64,000 nt of DNA from Rallus limicola (Eukaryota; Chordata; Aves; Gruiformes; Rallidae): contig JAKCOZ010000002.1 in the NCBI GenBank assembly GCA_022605955.1, forward strand, positions 68,056,783-68,120,782, read 5' to 3'. The notes below the pieces were generated by a model, which searched no databases, had not been told where the DNA came from, and saw nothing but the letters and a program-made list of their open reading frames with translations. Of the stretch, positions 1 through 12,171 are shown piece by piece. The position numbers and the translations under genes were made by a program. How positions within the stretch are numbered: the first letter of the stretch is position 1; each line of letters starts with the position of its first letter.

Positions 1-2040
1 GCATGACTCCGCGGTAGAGGAGCTGCCGCTTCCCCAGAGCAGGCGGCGGTGTGTGTCCCAGGGGGCTTTCAGGTATGGGACGGTCCCTCCGGGCCACCGA
101 GACCCACCGAGCAGCCTCCGCGCATAGCCGCCCGCCCCCCCGCTCCGTCCCGCAGGCAGGGAGCCGCAGCAGGAAGGTCGCGCAGTTAAACCCCTCCGTT
201 TGCTCGAGGGACGCGAGTCGTATTTGTGTGTGACCCCGCTACCGACCTTCTATAACCTTTCGGGGCTCGAATAAGCAAACATAGCATTCCTTCAATGAAG
301 CTTCCCCCCCTTAGACTTTTATTTACTTCCTTTAATTCCCTTTAACTCTTTCCAATTAAAAACTCGGAGGAGGAAAACTTCCGTCTTGAAGAGTCTCCCT
401 GACCTCGGTCCTCACTCATGTCCGAGATCAGACCCACAGCGCCGACCTCTTCGGTTGTGAATCCCCTATTTGACTCTCCCACCATGCTTTGGTCGGACCT
501 GTTCGCCCAAGGGTAACGCCAGCCGCGGGCTGCTGGCACTTGGCAGCGCGGAAGGCACTCTCTCTCCCGGCTGCTCTCTCCAGTCCTGCCGTGGAGTCCC
601 CCTGGGCGCTGCTGCAAGCTTCCCGCGCTGCCGGAGCTCTTGCCGCAACGCCCATCAGTGGCGTCTCGCACCTCAGCTCCGGACTTTGGGGAGCGCAGCC
701 CTTGGTAATAGCTCCCTGCTTCCGTCTGAGCTGTCTCTGCCGTGGACAGGGACCCCCAGAACGAAGGGCTCCGCTGTCCCGGCCGGTTGCGGATCCGCCC
801 TGGGGTGGACAGAGCGGGCTCGGCGCCGTCAGCCACGTCCGGAGAGCTCACAGTGAGGAGGGCTCACAGCGCAGGGACCCTCACGCCCAGGCCAAGGAGC
901 CGCGGAAAACTTCCTCAGTAGCTCCGGTTTGGGAACTGGGAAAGAGAGCGGGGTGATCTATCTAATCCTCTCGCATTCATCTCTAGCTTGTCCTAATTTC
1001 CTACCCCCGTTCCTCCCGCTGACCCGACCTTGCTGGGACATTACCCTGGCACCGGCTCCCTGGTGCCCGGCGCTGTCCCTGCGGGCAAGGCCGGCCGGAG
1101 CGGCGGCTTCTCTGCCCGGGGGCTCTGCCGCTGCCCGGGGCTCTTGCTCCTTCTTGCACGGTTCAGCCCGACGGCTCAGCCGGAGGACGAGACCACAGCC
1201 AGAAGGATCATGCCCACTCGGGAAGTTGTGTCCTGCCCACAGCTAGGAGACGGCCAGGAAGGGGCGAGACTGGTGGCTACCGCCCCGGGAAACCCGGGCG
1301 AGCATCCTGCCACCTGCCCGGAGGATGCAGGTAGGGCGGGGACCGCTTCCCCCTGGGCCTGGAGATGACCGCACTCAATATTTCGGGAAAGACACCCAGC
1401 AACAAATTATTATTATTATTATTACTACTACTATTACTATGATGATGTCTTCGCGACTGCTCGAAGAGGGTCCAAGGTGGCTGTAAAGGTTTTCGGTAGG
1501 AGCGCGGTTTTCTTTCAGCCTGGTGCCAGGCGGGAGCCGCATCCCGCAGCCACCGCGCACCGCCGTCGCCTGAATGGGATTTCGGACCGGCGGAGAAACT
1601 CGGGGGAAAACTTACAGCCCGGGCCCGGGTCTGCCCGGAGGGAAAGATCCTCGCCCCGCCGTGCCCCCGCCGGTGGCTGGGGCCGTTCCGCGGGGCGGAG
1701 AGCCGTGCGCTGGGCAGCTGCCGGGGAGCCCCGCATGACAGCGGAATAACAAACAGCCTGGATCAAATGTGCCACTCGGGAAACCTCGGGGCGTGTGTCC
1801 GCACTGCAGCGCGCTCAGCCCTCGCCGTGAAAGCGCCGATTTCACGCAGGATCTGCTCCGCGCCCCTCTCCGCCCCCTTGCGCGCTTTCCAGCCGGCCCC
1901 GCTCCGGGCGATGTGCCGGCCCCTCCGCGCCTACACCACCACCCCACCCCCCGCCCCCCATTCCAGCGTGTCCGGGAGGATTTAAACTCGTTGGAAACGA
2001 ACCCAAAAGAGATCGGAAGCGTGTGCTGTGTGCTCTGGAA
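1..2040. promoter_or_regulatory. CpG-rich region, gene not recognised
   Basis: This stretch is GC-rich with frequent CG dinucleotides, especially about 480-900, 1,040-1,370 and 1,480-1,980. That is typical of an unmethylated CpG island at a vertebrate gene. Several open frames cross it on both strands, but none resembles a protein I know, and GC-rich DNA has few stop codons by chance. It may belong to the neighbouring upstream gene or be a distal regulatory island; by synteny GSX2 would lie on this side. No homeodomain or other coding signature is seen. Confidence 0.5.
1404..1447. repeat. ATT/ACT/ATG trinucleotide microsatellite
   Basis: A run of ATT units passes into ACT and then ATG units. 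It is an imperfect trinucleotide repeat between two CpG-rich blocks, and no coding role is apparent. Confidence 0.85.
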
Positions 2041-2345
2041 AAATAACTAGTTTCAGATTAATGAAGGAGTGACAATTTCAAGGCTAACGTTGGCATTGCC
2101 CAAGCCAGAGCGTGGGGAGCTCGCCAGGCTTTGCTTTATATTGTCTACTTTTCTGAAGAGCAGACAAAGATGGATAGAGAGACATTGAAAAGCAGGAGGC
2201 GTATTTCAAACAGTTCAATAAAGAGGATTGTCACTTAAAGACAAGAACCATAGTGCTTTGATGACTTTGTATTAGCCTCACCGTTTCAAATAAGTGACTC
2301 TACTCTCTTTGCGGAATTCGCCGGGTTTTAGTAGATGACACTTCA
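2041..2345. promoter_or_regulatory. Candidate conserved non-coding block between CpG islands
   Basis: A CpG-poor block of mixed composition sits between two CpG-rich blocks. It has no repeat signature and no long open frame, but holds several homeodomain-like and SOX-like words (CAGATTAATG, TTCAATAAAG, CTTTGATGAC). This texture is common in developmental enhancers. The call is inference from composition only; conservation was not measured. Confidence 0.3.
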
Positions 2346-2389
2346 GTGAAGCCGCTTTAAGGCAGGAACAAGAGCTTGGAAGTGCGGGA

Positions 2390-2900
2390 CAAAACTCTTC
2401 CCCGGGCGGATTTTGCAAAGAAGATTGCCGACCCGGGGCTGCTGGGTGGGGTTTTTTTTTCCCCCTTTCCTCAAACTAAGGAACCTCGGTAAAAGCCGCG
2501 TTGCCACCGTGCGAAGAGAGGAGACGCTTCGGCTCTCTACGAGTGTAAAGAAAGCGGCGGGGAGACCTCGAAACGCCGGGGAGAGATGCTGCCCCCCGGC
2601 AGACCCCGGCAATACAGGGGCGGTCCTTTTTAAAAATCACTTTCTACACCCTGGGAGAAAGCGCCAACACGGGTGTGTGTGTGTGTATGTGTATGTACGT
2701 GCTAAAAATAAAGCTGGACGTCATTCCCGAGGCAGCTCACAGTTCCTCTCCCCGGGTCCCGTCCCCGCGGGTCGCCTTGCTCCGGGTGGGAGTACGCCTT
2801 TCCTCTGTCCGGGGGGGGGGGCAGCCGGGATGCCGCAGCCCCGGCGTGGGTGCTGCGGGGAGGGCGGGCGCTGAACGGGGATATTTTTTTCCTGCCAAAC
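2390..2900. promoter_or_regulatory. CpG-rich block with GT repeat
   Basis: This is GC-rich DNA with many CG dinucleotides, interrupted by a short GT/GTAT microsatellite at 2,673-2,698 and a G-run at about 2,811-2,821. Open frames here do not resemble known proteins. It is probably part of the same island cluster as the first 2 kb. Confidence 0.4.
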
Positions 2901-3760
2901 ATCGAGGATTTAAACAATTGTATTATTATTATTACTATTTTTTTAATTTTTGTTTTTTTTTTCTTTTTTTTAGGATGGGGACCCCCGACCGCTGCAGCCC
3001 CCCAGGCTTTGAAGGCACAGCGAAAGGGCTTCACTGCGGGTTTGAGCGAACCATTTAGTCACTGTTTCATTAGGCACTATTTGAACCTTGCAACATGTGG
3101 TAATTTCTGGGGCAAGCTGAAAAGGGGGGATTATGTAGGACGGACACAAGGAAATTAGCCAACGGTTAATTTAACTCGTTTTCTGCTAGAATTTTCGATA
3201 CATTCCTAATTGACTGAGGAGGCAGGTGAAGTCTTCAGTTCCAGGCAGACTCATTCACGGTGAGAATAAATGGCTCTTTTTCAACTCACACTGCTCACAA
3301 TATATCATCAGGGAAAAGACATGCAATGAATATGTTGATTTTTTAAAATTATTATTAATGGAATTACACCCTGCCACGCAGGTGTGAGAGGAAAAACCTA
3401 TACTGCGGTGAAATCAGATTAACAATGAAATGAGAATTTTATTGGCTTTCTGTGTCACATAGACCTGGATTTAAACTGTCAAAACAAGAAACAAGGCGGG
3501 GGGGGGGAAGAAAAAAAAGATACTCTGAAGGCAACAGTGACATTCAACAGGCAGAAGTAGCAGCTCGGTATCCAAATAATAATTAGCTGTAATTCACGGT
3601 GAGTATCTCCACCCCGCACTCTCCGCTATTTATATGATATAGAGAATGTATGATTAACCTATAATGGCAAATCGCTTTCGAGCCTGGGCTTTGCCAATTA
3701 ACCCTAATCACCCCGATTCGCTCGGAAACGGGAACATTTGCTCACAGGGTCCGAGTTTTA
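2901..3760. promoter_or_regulatory. AT-rich block between CpG islands, candidate regulatory DNA
   Basis: The block opens with ATT and T-rich simple sequence (2,918-2,972). From about 3,060 it becomes complex AT-rich DNA with many TAAT-type homeodomain words, e.g. AATTATTATTAATGG at 3,347-3,361 and CAGATTAACAATG at 3,415-3,427. No interspersed repeat and no coding frame is recognised. It lies between two CpG islands, a typical setting for developmental control elements. Function is inferred, not shown. Confidence 0.3.
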
Positions 3761-4680
3761 GTAAAACATTAGGTCGCGTCGGAAATGGCTGAGACTTGCC
3801 GCTTTCGCAAGGAAAAGGGGCGCAGCCGAACCGGAGGGTCCCGGCGGCTTTTGGGAGCATCCCGGGGGGGCAGCAGAGGGACAGGAGCGCCGGGCAGCTC
3901 CGGGGACCTACAGGCTGGAGGTGACCCCGCACCGGGCAGCGCCGGGGAGAGGCGGGCGGGGATGACTCCGCACCGGGGAAGCAGCGTGTTGGAGGTGACT
4001 CCGCACCGGCAGCAGCGGGTTGGAGGTGGCCCTGCGCGGGGCACCGGGGGAGGTGGGTGACATCGAGGGGGGTGGGCGGCGCGTTGGGGGTGACCGAGCA
4101 CTGGGTTAGCGATTGGGATGGGGGTGACCCCGCACAGAGCAGCGGTAGCGGCGGCGCTACCTGCGCGGCGTGCGGAGAGGTGATGGGCGCAGCCGGACAG
4201 GGCCCGCGGCCAGGGGACCCCGCCACGTCTGCCAAGGGCCCCTTTGTAACCTGCTATAGAAAATGGAGGTACTCTGCATGACAAAGCCCAATTAAGCTCG
4301 CTATTCAGGACCTCTGCAGCTGGTAGCCCATTGGGAGAGTGGGAGGAAACGGGAATATATTAATTATGCGAGGGGGCGGTGAAAAAATACCGACAACAAC
4401 CGCGGCTCGGGGATGAGTGGTGGGTATGTTTGTTTGGTTTGGGTTTGGTGCGGGGGGTTTTTTGTGTGTCAGTCTCGTTATTTATTTATGTATGTATTTG
4501 GTGGCAGGAGGAGGGACGGGGTGGGGCGCTGCCCGGGGGGCACAAGCCTCAGCCCCGGACCCGTCTCAGCGCTGCCGGCCACAGAGCCCCCCCCAGGAGC
4601 ATCCCCAGCCGGCCTCGGGGTGTTGGCGAAGGCGCGCAAGGGAGCTGCAGGGGAGGGCCACAGGCTCTGGTAAACCCGTG
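3761..4680. promoter_or_regulatory. CpG island containing a degenerate minisatellite
   Basis: This is a dense CG-dinucleotide region. Its central part is a degenerate tandem array, listed separately. Around 4,270-4,390 there is a less GC-rich stretch with CCCAATTAAGCTCGC and TATATTAATTATGCG words that could bind homeodomain factors. No recognised gene is present. Confidence 0.45.
3905..4160. repeat. Degenerate GC-rich minisatellite, about 30-bp unit
   Basis: Diverged copies of a unit with core GGAGGTGACTCCGCACCGG recur near 3,914, 3,959, 3,990, 4,021, 4,050, 4,086 and 4,120, at a spacing of roughly 30-45 bases. The units differ in both sequence and length, so this is an old or unstable VNTR rather than a fresh expansion. 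Because the unit length is often a multiple of three, it keeps meaningless open frames open on both strands. Confidence 0.7.
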
Positions 4681-6339
4681 GTTTGATATACTAGCAAAGC
4701 CGACAGTTTCCTTTAAGAATTCTCTGTTAAATTGTCCCTCGAGAGGGGCAACAGTGAGTCTGCCAAAGGGTTTTCACAGCCTGAGGGGCATCAAATCCCA
4801 GGGCAGACTGAAGGACAGCCAAGGAAGAGAAGCTACTGGACACCTAACTTTAAGATTGACCCAAACAATCCATTTGCTTTTCAGTTTTACCTTCCCAAAT
4901 AAATAGGCCATAATATATGCATGTGTGGCTATACATATGCAGGTATGGCTATAGCTGGCATGTAAAACACAATTTTAGACTCTAAAATGCAAAGTGTCTG
5001 AGAAATATCTTGCATGACATAGTCATTTTACTCTAAATAATCCAACTGTCATACTAGCAGATGAGTTTTAGTTCAGAACTAGGTGCTACTGGCACACAGA
5101 ACTGTGCTTGAGATCACTGAGTCTCCAACCCTGACCACAAATGCATTGACATGACCACAGATCTTTCCCTTTTCTTCTGTAGACTATGGTAGAGAAAATC
5201 CAAGCTGGTTTTATGTTACAAGTACTCCAGGTCTTCTCAAAACAGCATGAAGATTCAGCCGGAATGTGGTCAACTGAATACGCAGAAGATGCAAATAGCA
5301 CTGAGCCAAGAAGTAAGCATACTCAGCACAACACATGTGCAATGCATTTGAACACAAAAAATCGGTATTCTAATTTTTATCTAGTAGATGTAGATTTGAA
5401 CTAACCTACCACCCTTATTCCAGTCTTCTAGAGCAGTTGTCAGAGCAGTCAGGGCCTCATATTCTCTGTGTTGCTACAGAAAAGCAAGTAGGCACCCCCA
5501 GTGTAAGAGGGATACATTGCTTTTTGCTCCAGCTTCTGATCCATGTTCTGGACTGGATAGACATGGATCCTACGGTTACTTGCATTAAACTAGTAATTGT
5601 AAAGACACCATAAAGTCTTTAGACCTGTGAGTGACTCAAGTGAATACAGGGGAAATGGTGTCGAATCGACCTTGCTTGTGTTAAAAGTGCAGTACTTCTG
5701 AGGAGGAGCTGGGATAGAAGCAGAAAAAAATCGCCACTTGATGCCAACAGCAGCAATTTTCATGTTGCTATCATCATTTTCCCCTGCTCCCACAGCTTTG
5801 TTTTGAGACTGCAATTTTTGTTTTCAAATTCAGTCAAATGAAAGATGGATTTTAATGAGTTAATGAGCAGCCATCAGAAGTTCCTTTTCTTTTTTTTTTT
5901 TTTTTTTTTGTAGAAGAGCCTGCCAATTTTTTCACAAGCAAAAGACACCAGCTCTAAAATCATTACATTAAAATTTTGCTGCCATTAAGAAAAGATCACA
6001 AGACAGCAGGGGGTTGTTTTTATTTTATTGACTATTTTCTTTTGATAAAAACACTCTCCAAGACCTGATTTGTCTTTTGTAATTATTGCAAGACAATTCA
6101 ACAGGCTGTGGCCCTCCAGAATGCTGGCTTTTCCTCAAAAGTTGTCAAATTGCAGTAAAGTTGTCAAAGTTGTTTTCTCTTTCTCAAATGATGTCAAATG
6201 TGAGCACAGAAAGCAGCTCTCAGGTGTCTGCTTTTTCTTAGGCAAAGGTAAAATCCGGCAAGTTCCAAATGCAAGAGTCTAGGCTGGGCTGCCTCAGCCA
6301 TGGATTGCATCTAGAGGCAATCTCCCACTTTGTGAGAAA
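4681..6339. other. Intergenic DNA, no gene recognised
   Basis: Ordinary AT-leaning intergenic sequence. The only distinctive item is a run of about 20 T at 5,890-5,909. Short open frames occur at chance frequency and none is recognised. Confidence 0.6.
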
Positions 6340-7096
6340 ATGAATCATATCATAGAACCACAGACTGGTTTGGATTGGAAGTGACCTCAAAGATCATTTG
6401 CTTCCAACCTCCTGCCATGGGTAGGGACTCCCTGTGCCAGAGCCTTATCACCCTCAGAGTGAAGAATTTCTTCCTAATATGTAATCTAAAACTACCATCC
6501 TTCAGTTTAAAGCCATTATCCCTTGTCCTATTACTCCATGCCCTTGTAACCAGCCCCTTTCCATCTTTCTTGTAGGCCCCTTCAGGTACTGGGAGGCTGC
6601 AATAAGGTCTCGCTGGCACCTTCTCTTCTCCAGGCTGAACTGTCTCACCTCTCTCAGCCTGTCTTCACAGGAAAGCTATTCCAGCCCTCTGATCATCTGT
6701 GTGGCCCTCCTCACTGCAACAGCTCAATGTCTTACTTGTACTGGGGACCCCAGAGCTGGATGCAGTGCTCCAGGTCAGGTCTCAGCAGAGCAGGGTAGAC
6801 TGGCAGAATCACCTCCCTGGTAGACTGGCAGAATCACCTGCTGGTCATGCTATTTTTAACGCAGTCCAGGGTATGGTTGGCTCTCTGGGCTGCAGGCATG
6901 CATTGTTTGGTTATGTTGAGTTTCTTGTCCACATGTCTTTCTCCTCATGGTTGCTCTTGATCCGTTCTCTGCCCAGTTGTGCTTGGGGCTGGGCTGATCC
7001 ATGTGCAGGACCTTGTACTTGGCCTTGTTGAACTTCATGTGGTTTGCAGGGTCGCACCTCTCAAGCTTGTCAAGGTCATCTGGGACCTTGAATGAG
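6340..7096 (-). mobile_element. CR1 LINE fragment (3' part, minus strand)
   Basis: Read on the minus strand, this ends in the CR1 3' region. On the plus strand it begins TCATAGAACCACAGACTGG followed by GGATTGGAAGTGACCTC, the reverse complement of the conserved CR1 3' end. It continues through the C-terminal reverse-transcriptase and 3' UTR region to about 7,096, including the reverse complement of the 'FNKAKYKVLH' region near 7,000-7,030. It is truncated at its 5' end, as most CR1 copies are, and has decayed frames. An internal 25-bp tandem duplication is listed separately. Confidence 0.9.
6795..6844. repeat. 25-bp tandem duplication inside CR1
   Basis: The segment beginning GTAGACTGGCAGAATCACCT occurs twice head-to-tail, at 6,795 and 6,820. 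The copies are nearly identical, so the duplication is probably more recent than the surrounding element. Confidence 0.9.
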
Positions 7097-10000
7097 AAAT
7101 TTTAATCTCCATAACTAGCTTTCAGAATGAGTTAGGTTAGAATTTTTTTTTTTTTTAGGGAAACAGACCTTATGGGATAGCTGGCAATACAGGTGATTGT
7201 GAGAAGAAAGAAAACCCCAGTCAGTTGAGGACCTTTTGCAAAACAGGCACTGAGTCCTTCATGCACCTTTCTTCAGGACTTGATGCTTTTGGAAATACTT
7301 GGAAACTACACTGAGATCATCGCCTCAGCAGTGGGAGGGCGTCTGCACTGCATATACCACAGTATGGGTAACAGGGGCAGCAGATGCCCTACTCCGTGTG
7401 GTAGGAGAACAGGTGTCCCCTGCCATGGTGTTGACCTCTGTGACTCGTATTATGCTGCAGAGATTGGAGCATCAGTGCTGGAGCTCACCATCCTGAGGGC
7501 ATTGGCCATTGTGTCTATCAGAAAAGCAAAGGGGATGATGTTATTTTTCTGTTGAGGGAAGTCCTCTGAAAGAAGATGGAAGAGAATCCTGAGAAGCACA
7601 GGCTGCCAGAGTGATGTGTATCAGCCTTGTTTATGTTGGACTCTCATGAAAGAAGCCAGTGTTTTTGCTGGAAAAGATGGCCTTTGCCTTCGGTCTTTCC
7701 CTGCCTCTTCTCTGGGCTGCCCCATTCTTTGCACTTGTTTCTTTCCTATGGAAACTTCTGCCCTTGCCTTCATCCCACTTCTTGAGAAGTACACAAAACC
7801 AGAGGAGGTGATCAGGTCATCCTGTTTACAGTCCTGCACCTACATGGGAGGAGACAGGCAGCATCAGCATGTCTTTAAGACTTCTACTCCTTTCTAATTG
7901 ACATTGGCTAATAGATCTCAAGATTACAGGGGGGCTGAGTGGGTGGGACGGGCTTGAGGAATAGACAGAGGGAGGGATGGGCAGATTGCTCTCATAAATT
8001 TAATCTCTTTAAGAAAATGAGGTTTACAGTAGCAGCTGCTGGCTGAAACTGCACTCCCATAGTTGTTAGGTCAAAGTTGAGATGGTTTAAAAAATTCCTC
8101 AGTGTAAATGCAGCCTTTGAAAGAGGTTTTTCTGGAGGGAGACTTCCACTGGGCTAGAGGTACAGGAATATCACATGCCGTGCCTGAAGTCATAAAGCTG
8201 ACATACTTTGGGGGTCCTTTGAAGGTTCTGACCTGCAAAGAAAAGGCTTGCATGAAACTGCAGGAAGAGGAGAGAATAAACATAGAGTGTGTTTAGAGCA
8301 GAGGACAGCACAGATCTGCTGGTTTCCTAGCTGTCTTTCCCCGCCTTGTTAGTCTTGCATTTCATTCTTCCCATATCTCCAAAGGGAAGAAGAAGAGATA
8401 TACTCTTTCTTTCCGTATTTAGGGTTACCTCCCCTCCCCAAGCAAGGTCAAGGGAAGAAACTTGACATTTGAAATGAAAAGGCGACCCTGTGTTAAGAGT
8501 AAACTGAATAGACAAACCTTTGAGAGCTATTTCTCTTTTCCCTCTAATTTAGAAGCACCAGTTTTGGCTTCCCCAGGCTCCACAGCAAGCTGCAGCCCTT
8601 GCTCAGCCTGTCCCCCTCTCTGTCTTCACCTTGGCCTTCCCATTTCATCTTATTCAGCCTTCAGCTCATCTTGAGGGAACTTGGAAATCTCCTTAGGTCC
8701 CACTCCGCAGAAAGAAATGGTTTATTTGGTATAGGGTATCAAGGGGTGTGCCACCCCAGTCTGCCTGTGCACAGCACTGTTTGTCACAGAACCAGCAACA
8801 CAGAAACAATTTTGGTTTACTGGATTTGTCTTACCCCCTTTTTCTGTTTTGGGGGTCGTTTAGGAATGAGATGGGGCCATACTTGCTTCCCTTTCACCTT
8901 CTAACACATTTTCCCTTTGAAAGCAAGCAGAATAATATTGGAGTCTGGTTGTTATCTCGTTTGTTGGGTTTATACACTCACATTCTATTAAACAAGCAAG
9001 CACGTGAGTGGTTCCTTCTACACGTGGACAGGAGCTACAGAAACTCATAGGGAATTCTGTGCTTTCAGGGATTATTCCCATGTGAAAAGGGTATGTATTT
9101 GTGAAAGGCATGGTTTTGGCACGGGAAGAGGACAAGCCCACAGAATTTACATCTCTGGGGATGGGAGACATCCAGGCCTGAGCCAAGGAGTGAAGGAAGG
9201 CATGGTTCAGCCAGCTCCCGGAGAGACGGTGGGGAAGGGGAGCCCGGTCCCTGGAGGAGTTTGCTCCAAGAGGGAGTTTGAGCTAATGCCACCTAATGGA
9301 TGCGGGAGCCACTGCAGCAGGAGAGAGGACTGGAGTTTGGGGTCAGTTCAGGGGAGCGGGGTGGTGGCTCCCCCCTGGGCCCTCTCAGGAGGGTATGGCG
9401 AAGGCAAGAGGTGAAAGCTGGGAAGAGAAAGTGGAGAACAAAAGCATTACTTCCGAAAGGGAGTATTTTGATCCACTTGGAATTTTACTGTTGGAACTGC
9501 CAGGCAGCGTAGAAGGGGGAGCAGGAGTGACCATCGAATCAGAGAAGGGGCTGGGGTTTGAAAACTTCATTCTTATTGGAGCCAGAGGAGAAAATGGCAG
9601 GACATGAGTCCATTCGAGGGGGAATGATTGCGAGTGTGGGTGGGAACGGCATAAAGGTAACCTATTCCAGCCCTAACAAGGTACACTTGTGTGGTCCTAA
9701 CTCCCTTTGGCTCTTTAGTTTGTGCAATTCACTGGTCTCTCTGCCAGCAGGACTGCATGCCTGTAGCCCTGGGGCAGTGCATTAGCAAGTGCTTTTTCAT
9801 CTTCAAATAACAGAAGCTTTCTGTTAAACTACACTGATGCTAATCCAAAAATGTCTTTGGACTGTCCTATAACATCATGAAAGTGATGTTACACTAAGGC
9901 AATACTGTATCAGCTTGCTCTGGTTACTTAGAGCACTCCAGAAAGTAGATTTATGTATTTTTTTTTTTTCCCTAAGATGGGCTGTGCTTATTCTCAGCAG

Positions 10001-11502
10001 AAAAAGTCAAGGGACAAAACACTTCACACCATGTGCAAACACAACTGGATACATAGAAACATGATTGGATAGCCACAAACAAACTGTGGAGCATCTGTGC
10101 AGGCATGCATTCACACATGCAAAGGAGGATGTATACATAAATGGGAGTTTGCTCACACACACCAACTAGCTGGAGCAGAATACAGTGTGGAACTGTTGCT
10201 TTAGTTGTTTTAGGAAGTGAAGCAGGATGGTGATGCTTACTTGCCTGGCACACTTCATGCTGTTAACTCATTTCTTATTCTCCTGGGAAGAACTGGGATG
10301 GCCTTGCTGGTTTGTAGGTACAGCTTGCTGGTTTTGTATCCAGTTTGTTTGACAGTGAGGGTCAAACAGGCCCTTACAGAAAAACCTTCTGGGGACTGTT
10401 AGAGAGCTGCTAAGTCTTAAAGCCAAAGTTGGAGTAGGGCTGGAGCAGGACTGAGAGTAAATATGGGCCAGGATGAAAGCCAAGACTCTCCAGTTAAGTG
10501 ATCCTCTGACTCTTCATGGTATGGGGTTTTTTGTAGAACATTTGAATTTGTTAACATAATTTGTTAAAATCTGATTAGAAGACGTGTGACTCTTCCATGT
10601 ACACTTGGCACCTTATCAGAACCATCAGGAAATTCCAGCACTGTCATTTAGCAAATAAATGACAACTTTGAGAGGTACTTATGGGGGGAAATATACCCAG
10701 GCTAAGTTTATGACATGTGTTAATTTGTTTTAATAAAAGATTCATAGTACAGATAAGAAGATGGGATGGGTGATATCTTCACTTTTAGGGATTAATTAGG
10801 CTTTCCATTGAATACAAAAGCTATTTTATAATTCTGTTTTAATTATCTCACCAGAGGATTTAGCTATTTTCTCTCATTTGTGTTTTTCAATACATTTTGA
10901 TACTTAATAATCTAAAAATGCTGTCTTTTTTTGGACCCTATTGTCCTTCTGCTCTTGTGGTATTTGGAAAGCACTTACCATGTATGTATGGTCAGTGATC
11001 TCATCTTAAATTTATTATCAGTATCCCAAGTAAAAGGCATAGAGTTAGAACAAAAGGAACAGTCTCTAAGGGCTATGCACTGGAATAAATGCCACTGTTT
11101 ATTTCAGTGGATCATAATGCATTCATACAGCTCAGCAACATTTAAAGCAAAATAGTTTTCTAGATATGCAGGCTATAAAATGGCAGGGGGAGCTAATTTG
11201 TTCTCTAGATTAAATGGAATCTCTGTGAAGGTTTATACTCAAAGCCAAATCTGAAGAGGGTGATGTCTGCACTGCTTTTAGATACCTGCAGGAAATGGAG
11301 CTAATACTTTCATAGAGCCATTGCAGTGTGTCATCAGCAAAGCTGTGGGCAACCCAAAAGTTAAAGCAATGCAGAAGACTTTCTCTTGGTTTTCTTTCTC
11401 CCTTCTAAGTTTTTTCTAGTCCAACATTAAGCCTCAAGGAAGAAATCTACTTTGCTGCATTCACAATGCAGAATAAACCCTTAGGGCAGTACTGCACCTG
11501 AT
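7097..11502. other. Intergenic DNA, no gene recognised
   Basis: Unique-looking intergenic sequence with short T-runs (7,142-7,156 and 9,959-9,970) and chance open frames. AT-rich stretches at 10,540-10,930 hold TAATTATC and similar words. No exon, RNA gene or intact mobile element is recognised. Confidence 0.6.
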
Positions 11503-11685
11503 GATCATAGACCCACAGAACCACAGGATTGTCTTGGTTGGAAGGAACCTTTTAGTCCAACCATCACCCCAACCTGTCATCCACTACTAAACCATGTGCC
11601 TCAGCACTATGTCTTTTAAATACCTCCAGGGATGGAGACTCCACCACTTCCCTGGGCAGCCTGTTCCTTGATTCAAATGATTGGA
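11503..11685 (-). mobile_element. CR1 LINE 3' fragment (minus strand)
   Basis: The plus strand starts with GATCATAGACCCACAGAACC, then GGTTGGAAGGAACC and CTCCACCACTTCCCTGGG, ending at CCTGTTCCTTG. These are reverse-complemented CR1 3'-end words. It is a short, 5'-truncated copy. Confidence 0.88.
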
Positions 11686-12171
11686 AAGCTACTACTGTTT
11701 TTACACTTCTTTAGCTGATCTTATTTATTTACTTAAGTTTCTTAGTTTCTTAGAATAGCAGGAGGTATCGTTTGTTGGAGGTTTTCCTAATCTCTTTCTT
11801 AGAGAACAACTGTTGACATTCCTTGTTCTTATGTTGAGTGAGGAGGATGAAAATAATGTTCCACAGGTCATTGGCCAAAGACCATTCTGGAAATGCTGTT
11901 GGTGATCTTAGTGACTGCTCAAGATCAGCCTAAAATGAAGGAATGCTGGTGAGGGCTGGGGCATTTGTCTACACTCTTGAGCCACCTTCATTTCTGCATT
12001 AAACAAATTGCTGCTCCAGTCTTCCACATCTTTCAGTGGGTGACCTAAAGGGCTTGGAAGCATAAAGTGTCTCACTTTGAGAAATGCCTGTTCTTTTAGA
12101 GCATAATTTTCTGAAAATGGTGACAAAGTACTCCTTGATTCCATTGACTGCAGGTTCAGTTCCCAAGGTAA

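Noticed and set aside
1..4700. Possible GSX2 gene, expected from synteny
   Set aside because: No homeodomain helix-3 signature or His/Ala-rich GSX2 N-terminus appears in any frame. GSX2 is probably beyond the left edge.
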